A stretch of 64,000 bases of DNA from Pandoraea anapnoica (GTDB lineage: Bacteria > Pseudomonadota > Gammaproteobacteria > Burkholderiales > Burkholderiaceae), in NCBI RefSeq assembly GCF_902459765.1, contig NZ_CABPSP010000010.1:62001-126000 (forward strand). Direction: 5' to 3'. The notes under the pieces were generated by a model that was given only the letters and a program-made list of their open reading frames with translations, ran no database searches and was not told where the DNA came from. A program made the translations under genes and the position numbers. Within the stretch, counting starts at the first letter, position 1; the number at the start of each line of letters is the position of its first letter. Shown in pieces: positions 54,940 through 63,147 of the stretch.

Positions 54940-56175
54940 ATGTCGAGTCAACCTGCAACGTCCCTTCCCGGTGCCAACACACCGGCGGCGCAGGGCACAG
55001 CGTTCCGCGTGCTGTCTGCGATCAGCTTTTCCCACCTGCTCAACGACATGATCCAGTCGTTGATTCTCGCGATCTACCCGCTGCTCAAGTCCGGCTTCAA
55101 CCTGAGCTTCGGACAGGTCGGCCTGATCACGCTGACGTATCAGATCACGGCGTCGCTACTGCAACCGGTCGTGGGCCTGTACACCGACAAGCATCCGAAG
55201 CCGTATTCGCTGCCGGTCGGCATGGGTTTCACACTCGTGGGTCTGCTGCTGCTGGCTGTCGCCCCGAACTACGGCATGCTGCTGGTCGCGGCGGCGCTCG
55301 TGGGCATGGGCTCGTCGGTGTTCCATCCGGAGTCTTCGCGCGTGGCGCGCATGGCCTCGGGCGGACGCCATGGTATGGCGCAATCGTTCTTCCAGGTCGG
55401 CGGTAATGTCGGCTCGTCGCTCGGACCGTTACTGGCGGCGCTGATTATCGTGCCGAACGGCCGTGGCAGCGTGGCGTGGTTCTCGGTGGCGGCGCTCGTC
55501 GCGATCTTCGTGCTGTATCACGTGAGCCGCTGGTACGCCGTGCAACGTGCCGCGAATCAAGGCAAGAAGGCCGCGCGCCGGGGCGGCACTGTGCAACTGT
55601 CGCAGGGCAAGGTGCTGTTCGCCATCGGCATTCTGCTGGTGCTGATCTTCTCGAAGTACTTCTATCTCGCGAGCATCAGCAGCTACTTCACCTTCTATCT
55701 GATCAGCAAGTTCCACGTCTCCGTGCAAAGCGCGCAGGTGCATCTGTTCGTCTTCCTGTTCGCAGTGGCGGCGGGCACGATGATCGGCGGCCCGCTGGGC
55801 GACAAGATTGGCCGCAAGTATGTGATCTGGGGCTCCATCCTCGGTGCTGCGCCTTTCACGCTGATGCTGCCTTACGCCAACCTGTTCTGGACGGGCATTC
55901 TGACGGTGCTGATCGGTCTGATTCTGGCGTCGGCATTCTCGGCCATCCTGGTCTATGCGCAGGAACTGATGCCTGGCAAGGTCGGCACGGTGTCGGGTCT
56001 GTTCTTCGGCTTCGCGTTCGGGATGGGCGGTGTAGGCGCTGCGGTGCTGGGCCAACTGGCCGACACGACGAGCATCGACTTCGTCTATCACGTGTGCGCC
56101 TATCTGCCGTTGCTCGGCATTGTGACGATCCTGTTGCCGGACGTCGAAGGGCACAAGAAGACAGCCGCTGCATGA
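54940..56175 (+). CDS. fsr: Fosmidomycin resistance-type MFS exporter
   Basis: A 411-residue twelve-helix MFS exporter. ISFSHLLNDMIQSLILAIYPLLK near the N-terminus and GMGSSVFHPESSRVARMASGGRHGMAQSFFQVGGN (spread over helices 4-5) are hallmarks of the Fsr family. Members confer resistance to fosmidomycin and export other organic solutes; the natural role is unclear. It is followed by a strong bidirectional terminator. Confidence 0.85.
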   Translation: MSSQPATSLPGANTPAAQGTAFRVLSAISFSHLLNDMIQSLILAIYPLLKSGFNLSFGQVGLITLTYQITASLLQPVVGLYTDKHPKPYSLPVGMGFTLVGLLLLAVAPNYGMLLVAAALVGMGSSVFHPESSRVARMASGGRHGMAQSFFQVGGNVGSSLGPLLAALIIVPNGRGSVAWFSVAALVAIFVLYHVSRWYAVQRAANQGKKAARRGGTVQLSQGKVLFAIGILLVLIFSKYFYLASISSYFTFYLISKFHVSVQSAQVHLFVFLFAVAAGTMIGGPLGDKIGRKYVIWGSILGAAPFTLMLPYANLFWTGILTVLIGLILASAFSAILVYAQELMPGKVGTVSGLFFGFAFGMGGVGAAVLGQLADTTSIDFVYHVCAYLPLLGIVTILLPDVEGHKKTAAA

Positions 56176-56233
56176 CGGGGTTCGCAGGCTGACGGTGTGG
56201 CAAGACGCCGTCACCCTGCCTCGTCCACCCTAG

Positions 56234-56274
56234 AAAAATCGCCGGTCCGACATCTCGGAACCGGCGATTTTTTT
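56234..56274. terminator. Strong bidirectional terminator after fsr
   Basis: Stem AAAAATCGCCGGT/ACCGGCGATTTTT (13 bp) with an extended T-run on both strands, between fsr and the convergent gene at 56314. Confidence 0.92.
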
Positions 56275-56313
56275 ATCCAGCGGTGTCTGTCGCAGTCGAC
56301 AGATCGGGACCGA

Positions 56314-56727
56314 TCAGGGCGTGCCGCGCTTTTGCAGCTTCCATTCGGCCTTGTCGTTCGCCTTGCAGGCCGGGAGCTTGAGTGTGACTTCCTGACCCTT
56401 GGCGGTGAGCAGCACGACCAGATCGCGGCAGGTGCGCTCGCCGTCCTTTTGCGTGTTGGTCGGCGTGATCTGCGCGGCGATGGCCACCGAGTTGCCGGTG
56501 CCTGCATTGGTCCAGTCGGTAGTCTCGTTGTCCTGCTTTTCCGTCAGCACAGTACGCGCGGCCTTGGCGAACGACGCGGTGTCGCGTTGCTTCCAGTAGG
56601 CCAGCGGCGAGTTGCCCATGAAGGAGAGGTTCGACGCAGCGAACGCAGGGGCGGCCAGGGCGGCGCCGACGACGAGCGCTGTGCCAAGCGCGAGCGAACG
56701 GGCGCGGGAGAAGTGGATGAGCGACAT
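56314..56727 (-). CDS. Secreted protein, surface-antigen (RT0821/Lpp0805) like
   Basis: A 137-residue exported protein. Signal peptide 1-30 (cleavage near AFA|AS). The mature part, with FTAASF-like SFMGNSPLAYWKQRD, NAGTGNSVAIAA and GERTCRDLVVLLTAKGQEV, resembles the small 16-kDa outer-membrane surface antigen domain of Rickettsia and Legionella proteins. Two Cys residues (TCRD and LPACK) could form a disulphide. Function is unknown. Confidence 0.6.
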   Translation of the reverse strand: MSLIHFSRARSLALGTALVVGAALAAPAFAASNLSFMGNSPLAYWKQRDTASFAKAARTVLTEKQDNETTDWTNAGTGNSVAIAAQITPTNTQKDGERTCRDLVVLLTAKGQEVTLKLPACKANDKAEWKLQKRGTP

Positions 56728-56888
56728 TCGGAGTCCTTGGTATTGTCGACATGGGACGAAGCCTGCGCGACGCCTGGCGATGGCGCACCGGAAGTTGCGC
56801 CGGGCGTGCGGCCGCAGGAAGCACGTCGATCATAAAAGAAACCGGCAGCGGCGTCATCTCAGCGCGTCGCCGTGTGACGTCGGTAACT

Positions 56889-58262
56889 TCAGCGACGTCC
56901 GGCTGTCCTGACGATATCGGCCACCTGCATGAGGGCAGCCCGCAGCGTCTCGTCGCTGCCCGGCGAACCGAGGGCGATGCGAATGGCCGACGGTGCTGTC
57001 TGGCCCGGGGCGGCGAACGCATCGACCGGCGTCACTGCAACACCACGCGCTTGCAGCGCGGCCACGATGTCGTCGCAGCGCAGGGCGGGCGTCGACGTAG
57101 GGATCGGTACCAGCCGGTGGAATGCGCCGGGATACCCCGTCGAATCCAGCCCGGACAGGCATTGCATGGCAATCGCCTGCCGCTGGGCGGCCAGTGTGCG
57201 TTTGCGGGTGATCCAGCGGTCCATCGTGCCGTCAGAGAGCCAGCGAGAGGCCAGTTGCGCCATCAACGGGGCGGCACTCCACACACTGGCTCGCATCGCC
57301 GCGTGCACGCGCGGCAGCAGGCCGGACGGGGCGACGAGATAGGCGATGCGCAGCCCCGGTGCGCCGGGTTTGGACAGGCTGCACACTTCGAACGTCCGTT
57401 CCGGTGCGAGCAGACGAAGCGGCGGCGGGGCGTCCGCGACCAGAAAGCCGTAGGCACTGTCTTCGACGATCAGCAGGTCGTGACGTCGCGCGACTTCCAC
57501 CAGTGCCAAACGTTGCGCGAGCGGCATCACGCCGCCCAGTGGGTTGTGCAGCGTCGGCATGGTGTAGACGACGCGCAGTCGTCCCGCGTGGCGGCGGCAG
57601 AGCTTGTCCAGCGCTGCGGGATCGAGTCCATCGGCCGTCATCGAGACGGCGGCGAGCGGCACGTCGCGCATGGCCGCGAGCGCCTTCCAGCCGGGGTACG
57701 TGAGGGCCTCGACGGCGACCGGCTCACCCGCGCAGCACAACGCCAGTTGCAGAACATCGAGCGCATGCTGCCCGCCCGCGCAAACGACCAGCGAATCGGG
57801 CGATACCGCAACGCCGTCGCGGCGCGACAGCCAATGCGCCGCCGCGCGTCTGTCGGCCGGTTGCCCGTCGTGCGGTGAGTGGGCGAGCAAGGCGCTCAAA
57901 TCCCCACCGGACGCCATCTCACGCAGCGCCTGGCGTAACGCCTCGGTTTGCTCCGGCAGCACCGGGTAGTTGAACGCCAGATCGACGCCGCCCAGCGTGC
58001 CCGGCGCAGGTGCCCATTGCGCAAAGGCAGCGGCCGCGCCAACGGCGGGCGAGCGCACGAAGGTGCCGCGTCCGATCTCGCCCACGGCAAGGCCGCGTCG
58101 CGCGAGTTCGGTATAGATGCGTGTGACGGTGGACGTGGCGAGCCCGTGCGCGTCGGCGTAGTCGCGCTGCGGCGGCAGGCGCGTGCCCGAGGTCAGTTCG
58201 CCCGACGCAATGGCATCGGCAAGCCGTTCGACGTGTTCGAGATAGCGGGCAGGGGCTGACAT
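56889..58262 (-). CDS. MocR-type GntR/aminotransferase regulator
   Basis: A 457-residue chimera: an N-terminal GntR winged HTH (residues 5-75; LPPQRDYADAHGLATSTVTRIYTELARRGL) and a fold-type I aminotransferase-like domain. The PLP-binding lysine is present (K298 in SLSKPGAPGLR), with NPLGG and the VVYTMPTLHNP segment intact, so it can probably bind PLP or an amino acid as effector. MocR proteins control amino acid, vitamin B6 or amine transport genes. It is divergent from an MFS gene, the likely target. Confidence 0.85.
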   Translation of the reverse strand: MSAPARYLEHVERLADAIASGELTSGTRLPPQRDYADAHGLATSTVTRIYTELARRGLAVGEIGRGTFVRSPAVGAAAAFAQWAPAPGTLGGVDLAFNYPVLPEQTEALRQALREMASGGDLSALLAHSPHDGQPADRRAAAHWLSRRDGVAVSPDSLVVCAGGQHALDVLQLALCCAGEPVAVEALTYPGWKALAAMRDVPLAAVSMTADGLDPAALDKLCRRHAGRLRVVYTMPTLHNPLGGVMPLAQRLALVEVARRHDLLIVEDSAYGFLVADAPPPLRLLAPERTFEVCSLSKPGAPGLRIAYLVAPSGLLPRVHAAMRASVWSAAPLMAQLASRWLSDGTMDRWITRKRTLAAQRQAIAMQCLSGLDSTGYPGAFHRLVPIPTSTPALRCDDIVAALQARGVAVTPVDAFAAPGQTAPSAIRIALGSPGSDETLRAALMQVADIVRTAGRR

Positions 58263-58270
58263 GGAGGCGA

Positions 58271-58299
58271 GAATTGATCTCAGGACAATTCAATAATTG
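58271..58299. promoter_or_regulatory. Candidate MocR operator (repeated AATTG half-sites)
   Basis: GAATTG (58271-58276), CAATTC (58286-58291) and AATTG (58295-58299) lie in the 103-bp divergent region, right next to the mocR start. The first two form a perfect inverted repeat with a 9-bp spacer. Confidence 0.45.
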
Positions 58300-58365
58300 C
58301 ACTGGATTTAGGCGCTGGCAATACTGAGCACTGCGCAGTGTCCCCCCGATGTTCTCTTTCCGATC

Positions 58366-59550
58366 ATGCTCCCCACGACCGCTTCGCCGCCCCGCTGGGC
58401 GATCCCGCTCCTCGCCCTACAACTCTTCCTCGTGACGTTCTCCGTCAATCTGCAAGCGCCGCTGGTGCCGCACTACGCGGCGGCGAGCGGGTATGGCGCG
58501 GGGGCGCAAGCGCTGGCGTTTGCGTGTTACGTCGGCGCGCTGGTGCCAGCGCTGCTGTTCCTTGCAGGGTTGTCGGATCGTGTCGGACGTCGCTTGCCGC
58601 TCGCCATCGCGCTTCTGCTGGGCCTCGTGGGCACGTGGCTGACGCTGCGCTGGCCGACGCTGGTCGCGCTCGGTGGCGCGCGCGCATGCTACGGATTGGC
58701 GACCGGCCTCGTCGCGGGCAGCGGCACGGCTTACATGACGGAACTGTACGGAGACCGCGAAGACGCGGCGACGCGCGGTGCGGCGCTGGTCGCGGCGGCG
58801 ACCTCGCTCGGCTTCGGCACCGGCGCACTTGTCACAGGCCTGTGCCTGATCGTGGCGCCATCGATGCTGCCACCGCTGAGCTTGTGGACGTATTTGCCGC
58901 TGGCGCTTGTTGCGGCACTCGCCGTCGCCGCATTGCCTGCACCGGCACGCCACCCGAACGTGCCGTGGTTGCGCTGGCCGGTGCTCGCCCCCGGGACGGT
59001 GCCGCTGGGCATGGCGATCCTGCTCGCGTGGGCAGCGGTGGGCGTTGTGATCGGCGTGGTGCCGTCGGCGCTGGCCGCGCACGGACATACCGCTTGGGCA
59101 GGATTCGCGACGTTCTTCGTCATCTCGACCGGCCTGCTGTTCCAGCCGGCGGCTCGCCGCATGGCCCCCATGCAAGCCGTTCGGGTCGGGTTGGCGCTGG
59201 TGCCGCTGGGTTTCGTCGTGCTCGCGCTGGGGGTGGTGTACGTCAGCCTGCCCGCGATCCTCGCCGGAGCAGCCATCGCCAGTTCGGCGTGCTACGGCTT
59301 CACGTACCTGGGTGGACTGGCGGCCGTCAATTCTGCAGTCGCGTCAGCATTGCGTGCGCGGGCGGCCGCCGGGTACTTCCTGTTTGCGTACTTCGGCTTT
59401 TCGGTGCCGGTCGTCACCAGCGGCTGGCTCGCCGATCGCTTCGGCATGCCCGTCGCCCTCGCATTGTTCACTGCCGCGTTGATCGCGGGCAGTGCAGCGC
59501 TCGCGGTGGCGCTGTGTCGCGAGCGCGCGACGCTTACGCGTCTGGTTTGA
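58366..59550 (+). CDS. MFS transporter linked to the MocR regulator
   Basis: A 394-residue twelve-helix transporter; LSDRVGRRLPLAIALLLG is motif A in loop 2-3 and TGLVAGSGTAYMTELYGD lies in helix 4-5. The substrate is unknown, but control by a MocR regulator suggests an amino acid or amine. Its 3' end overlaps the convergent RpiR gene by 17 bp. Confidence 0.8.
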   Translation: MLPTTASPPRWAIPLLALQLFLVTFSVNLQAPLVPHYAAASGYGAGAQALAFACYVGALVPALLFLAGLSDRVGRRLPLAIALLLGLVGTWLTLRWPTLVALGGARACYGLATGLVAGSGTAYMTELYGDREDAATRGAALVAAATSLGFGTGALVTGLCLIVAPSMLPPLSLWTYLPLALVAALAVAALPAPARHPNVPWLRWPVLAPGTVPLGMAILLAWAAVGVVIGVVPSALAAHGHTAWAGFATFFVISTGLLFQPAARRMAPMQAVRVGLALVPLGFVVLALGVVYVSLPAILAGAAIASSACYGFTYLGGLAAVNSAVASALRARAAAGYFLFAYFGFSVPVVTSGWLADRFGMPVALALFTAALIAGSAALAVALCRERATLTRLV

Positions 59551-60472
59551 CGCGGGGGCCGGGTTGGCTCGCGGTGTTCGAGCCGCTGCCCGACGGGCTG
59601 ACGTAAGCCCCGGTGCCGTGCAACTGATCTTCGGCCAGTTCCAGCGCGCGCACGGCGCCGCGTCCCTTGCGGGCGAGAAGCATTTCGACGAGGGTCTCCA
59701 CCACGGCAATCCCCGCCGTGATCGACGGGAAGAACGACGGGCTTTCGTGCGAGAACAGCACCGTCACGTCCGCATCGAGCGCGAGCGGCGAGACCGTCGA
59801 GTCCGTGAGTGCCAGCACACGTGCACCTGCGGCGCGGGCCGCGCGCGTCACGATCAGCGCTTCGTTCGAATACGGCGCGAAGCTGATCACCACCACGACG
59901 TCGCGCGCCGAGAGCGCCCGTAATTCCATTTCCAATGTGCCCGCTTCGCCACGGATGAGGTGTACCGTCGGCCGGAACAACCGGTAGATGTACTGGAACG
60001 TGAACGCGATGGGAAAGCACGCACGAAAGCCAGCCACGTGCACCGTGCCCGCATTCGCCAGCAGATCGACGGCCGCACTCAGCGAGTCGTTCGCGCCGGC
60101 TTCCGTCAGATCGAGATTGTTGTGCTGCACGCGGAACATCTCGGGCACCATGCGCGCGGCGTCGCCCTCGCGTATTACCTGTCGTGCGCGGCTTGCATAG
60201 GGCTGCGGTCCGAGACGAATCGATTCGAGGAACAGCTCGCGAAGGCCGTGCCACCCGTCGAAGCCGAGATGCTGCGCGAGTCGCACGAAGGTGGCCGGTT
60301 GCACGCCTGCTTCGGCGGCAATAGCGCGCATCGAGCTGATCGGCACACGTTGCGGATGGTCGAGAAGAAAGCGCGCGCCCGCTTGAAATTGCGGGCTCAA
60401 TTGAGAGTAGCGCTCACGCAGCAGAGCGTTGAGCTGGTCGAGCGTCTGCGGCAGCGCTGTGGCTTGTGTCAT
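59534..60472 (-). CDS. RpiR-type regulator (HTH + SIS)
   Basis: A 312-residue RpiR/MurR family regulator: N-terminal HTH_6 domain at 1-80 (HPQRVPISSMRAIAAEAGVQPATFVRLAQHLGFDG) and a SIS sugar-isomerase-like domain at about 125-265 (GTVHVAGFRACFPIAFTFQY, VVVVISFAPYSNEALIV, VLALTDSTVSPLA). SIS domains sense phosphorylated sugars or other small acids. It is divergent from an aminotransferase-BKACE operon, its likely target. The ATG at 60472 was chosen as the family start. Confidence 0.85.
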   Translation of the reverse strand: MTQATALPQTLDQLNALLRERYSQLSPQFQAGARFLLDHPQRVPISSMRAIAAEAGVQPATFVRLAQHLGFDGWHGLRELFLESIRLGPQPYASRARQVIREGDAARMVPEMFRVQHNNLDLTEAGANDSLSAAVDLLANAGTVHVAGFRACFPIAFTFQYIYRLFRPTVHLIRGEAGTLEMELRALSARDVVVVISFAPYSNEALIVTRAARAAGARVLALTDSTVSPLALDADVTVLFSHESPSFFPSITAGIAVVETLVEMLLARKGRGAVRALELAEDQLHGTGAYVSPSGSGSNTASQPGPRVKPDA

Positions 60473-60622
60473 TGAGGGATGGCAACACGGCGGCGAAAGA
60501 ATGTAACGATTGTTGCATGAAATGCCGCGAGCGCGCACGCCCTTTCCTCTGGGCCTGTGGCCTGCGCTGAAACACCGAGTGTGGTAATGCATCTGAGCGA
60601 AGTGTTGCGCTCGCAAAACACA

Positions 60623-60638
60623 TGAAACATATGTTGCA
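60623..60638. promoter_or_regulatory. Candidate RpiR operator
   Basis: TGAAACATATGTTGCA is a near-perfect 16-bp palindrome around the perfect core AACATATGTT (60626-60635). A related half-site GTTGCATGAAA occurs at about 60514-60524. Both lie in the 277-bp divergent control region. Confidence 0.55.
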
Positions 60639-60749
60639 AACGATGGGCGATACGCCTACACTGAGCGCCATCGTTCGTGAGACCGATGGTCAGGCGGCCA
60701 CTCTCCGGTCAGTCTCGTTTTGCACCATCTTTTCGTCAGAGGTTCAGGC

Positions 60750-62093
60750 ATGACTCATGTGTTTCACCGCAATCCGCGCCAGACGTTGCCCGTCGCGGTC
60801 GGCGGTCAGGGAGTCGAGTTGATCGACAGCAACGGCAAGCACTATCTAGACGCCTGCGGCGGCGCTGCCGTCTCGTGCCTCGGTCACGGACATCCCCGCG
60901 TGATCGAGGCGATGCAGCAACAGGCGGCGCAACTGGCCTATGCCCATACGTCGTTCTTCACGACCGAAGTGGCCGAGCAACTGGCCGATACGCTCGCCGC
61001 GAGCGCGCCCGGCGATCTGAACCATGTGTACTTCGTGAGTGGCGGTTCCGAAGGCGTGGAGGCGGCGCTCAAACTCGCGCGCCAGTACTTCGTCGAGATC
61101 GGTCAGCCGCAGCGTCAGTTCTTCATTGCGCGCCGTCAGAGCTATCACGGCAACACACTCGGCGCGCTCGCCATCGGTGGCAATGCCTGGCGACGCGAGC
61201 CGTTCCTGCCCTTGCTCGTGCCGGCGCATCACGTCTCGCCGTGCTTCGCTTATCGCGAGCGTCTCGACGGCGAAAGCGATGCCGCGTACGTGCAGCGTCT
61301 GGCGGACGAACTCGAAGCGAAGATTCTCGAACTCGGCGGCGACACGGTGATCGCGTTCGTCGCGGAAACCGTGGTCGGCGCGACGGCCGGCGCGGTGCCG
61401 CCGGTGGGCGACTACCTCAAACGCATGCGCGCCGTGTGCGACAAGTATGGCGTGCTGTTGCTGCTCGACGAAGTGATGTCCGGCATGGGCCGTACCGGTT
61501 ATCTGTTCGCCTGCGAAGAAGATGGCGTGACGCCGGACATCCTCGTCATCGCCAAGGGCCTTGGCGCGGGCTATCAACCCATCGGCGCGATGCTGTGTTC
61601 GGACAAGATCTTCGACGCCGTCGTCGGTGGCTCGGGCTTCTTCCAGCACGGTCATACATACCTCGGACACGCCATGGCGTGCGCGGCGGCGCTGGCCGTG
61701 CAGCGCACGATTGCCGACGAGAACCTGCTGGAGAACGTGAAGGCGCGCGGCGAGCAATTGCGTGCGCGTTTGCGTGAAGTGTTTGCCGATCATCCGAACG
61801 TGGGCGACGTGCGCGGACGCGGGCTGTTCGTCGGCGTCGAATTCGTGGCCGACCGTGCCACGAAGCAAACGCTGCCGACGGCCGACAAGACACACGCGCG
61901 TTTGAAGACGGCCGCGAAAGAACGCGGCCTGCTGATTTACCCGATGGGCGGCACGGTTGACGGCGTTCACGGCGACCATGCGCTGATCGCGCCGCCGTTC
62001 ATCTGCCAGCCGGGCGACATCGACCGCATCGTCGAGCGACTGGCGCTCGCCGTGGCGGACGTCACCGGTGTGAAGGCCGGAGGCGTGGCATGA
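60750..62093 (+). CDS. Class III (omega/beta-amino acid) aminotransferase
   Basis: A 447-residue fold-type I PLP aminotransferase of class III. YLDACGGAAVSCLGHGHPRVIEAM at the N-terminus, FVSGGSEGVEAALKLARQY, LLLDEVMSGMGRTG and PLP lysine K269 (IAKGLGAGYQP) are family marks; FFQHGHTYLGHAMACAAALAV supports it. Such enzymes transaminate beta- or omega-amino acids. The next gene overlaps by 4 bp (ATGA) and encodes a beta-keto acid cleavage enzyme, so a beta-amino acid substrate giving a beta-keto acid is the simplest reading. AGAGG precedes the ATG at 60750. Confidence 0.85.
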   Translation: MTHVFHRNPRQTLPVAVGGQGVELIDSNGKHYLDACGGAAVSCLGHGHPRVIEAMQQQAAQLAYAHTSFFTTEVAEQLADTLAASAPGDLNHVYFVSGGSEGVEAALKLARQYFVEIGQPQRQFFIARRQSYHGNTLGALAIGGNAWRREPFLPLLVPAHHVSPCFAYRERLDGESDAAYVQRLADELEAKILELGGDTVIAFVAETVVGATAGAVPPVGDYLKRMRAVCDKYGVLLLLDEVMSGMGRTGYLFACEEDGVTPDILVIAKGLGAGYQPIGAMLCSDKIFDAVVGGSGFFQHGHTYLGHAMACAAALAVQRTIADENLLENVKARGEQLRARLREVFADHPNVGDVRGRGLFVGVEFVADRATKQTLPTADKTHARLKTAAKERGLLIYPMGGTVDGVHGDHALIAPPFICQPGDIDRIVERLALAVADVTGVKAGGVA

Positions 62094-62932
62094 CACGAAA
62101 TTACGCGCTGGCCGTCGCACCGAATGGCGCTCGCCGCACGCACGCCGACCATCCGGCGCTGCCGATGACGCCCACGGAACTCGGCGAATGCGCCAAGGCG
62201 TGTCTCGACGCGGGCGCGGCCATGATCCATCTGCATGTCCGCAAGGCAGACGGCACGCACAGTCTGGAAGTGGCGGACTACGCGGCGGGCATTGAGGCCG
62301 TGCGTCGCGCGGTGGGCGACGCGCTGGTGTTGCAGGTGACGACCGAGGCGGTTGGCATCTACACGCCCGAGCAGCAGATTGCGACGGTGCACGCGCTGCA
62401 TCCCGAAGCGATTTCGGTGGCGTTGCGTGAAGTGCTGCCCGACGCGTCGCACGCGAGCGTTGCCGAGGCGTTCTTCGACTGGCTGTGGCGCGAGCAGATC
62501 ACGACGCAATACATCCTTTACGACACCGAGGACGTGGCGCACTACTGGCGCTTGCGCGCGAGCGGTGCGATTCGGCCCGGCCGCCATTGGGTGCTGTTCG
62601 TGCTCGGCCGCTACAGCAAGGGCCAGTTGTCGTCGCCGTCGGATGTGCTGCCGTTCCTCGCCGCCTGGCAAGTTGGCGCGGATGGAATTGGGGAAGCCGC
62701 CGACGCTACGCCGTGGGCGATGTGCGCCTTCGGGCCGCGCGAGGCCGAGTGCGCGCTGGCCGCGGTGTTGCAGGGCGGCCACGCCCGGATCGGCTTCGAG
62801 AACAACCTTTACCTGCCGGACGGCAGCGTCTCCCCGGGCAATGCCGCGTCGCTTGGTGCGCTGACGGCCGCCGCCACCCCACTGGCCCTCGCGCCCATGA
62901 CGGCCGACGCTCTGCGCGAACTGACCCGCTGA
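62090..62932 (+). CDS. Beta-keto acid cleavage enzyme (BKACE/Kce family)
   Basis: A 280-residue TIM-barrel enzyme. Zinc ligands H47 and H49 are in IHLHVRKADG, and the third ligand Glu is in GFENNLYLPDGS. The family condenses a beta-keto acid with acetyl-CoA, releasing acetoacetate and an acyl-CoA. The start LAVAPNGARRT differs from the usual APTGA. The gene overlaps the aminotransferase gene by ATGA, so the two form one operon: transamination of a beta-amino acid followed by cleavage of the beta-keto acid. The substrate side chain cannot be read from the sequence. Confidence 0.85.
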   Translation: MTRNYALAVAPNGARRTHADHPALPMTPTELGECAKACLDAGAAMIHLHVRKADGTHSLEVADYAAGIEAVRRAVGDALVLQVTTEAVGIYTPEQQIATVHALHPEAISVALREVLPDASHASVAEAFFDWLWREQITTQYILYDTEDVAHYWRLRASGAIRPGRHWVLFVLGRYSKGQLSSPSDVLPFLAAWQVGADGIGEAADATPWAMCAFGPREAECALAAVLQGGHARIGFENNLYLPDGSVSPGNAASLGALTAAATPLALAPMTADALRELTR

Positions 62933-63147
62933 GCGCCGGGACATCCGGCAGCATCCGATGGCATGCGGACAGTGGTCCACCCGGGCACAAGCCGTGTCCG
63001 GGAGTGCGCGACAAATCAGAAATAAACCCAAATACACGGCCTGACCGGCGTTGCCCGGTCGGGCCGCTGTAATAGAATCGGCGTAACCTCAAAAAGGCCC
63101 GCGTCGCCCTCCCCGGCACCGGGCGTGAACACGAACGGGAGCGCGGC

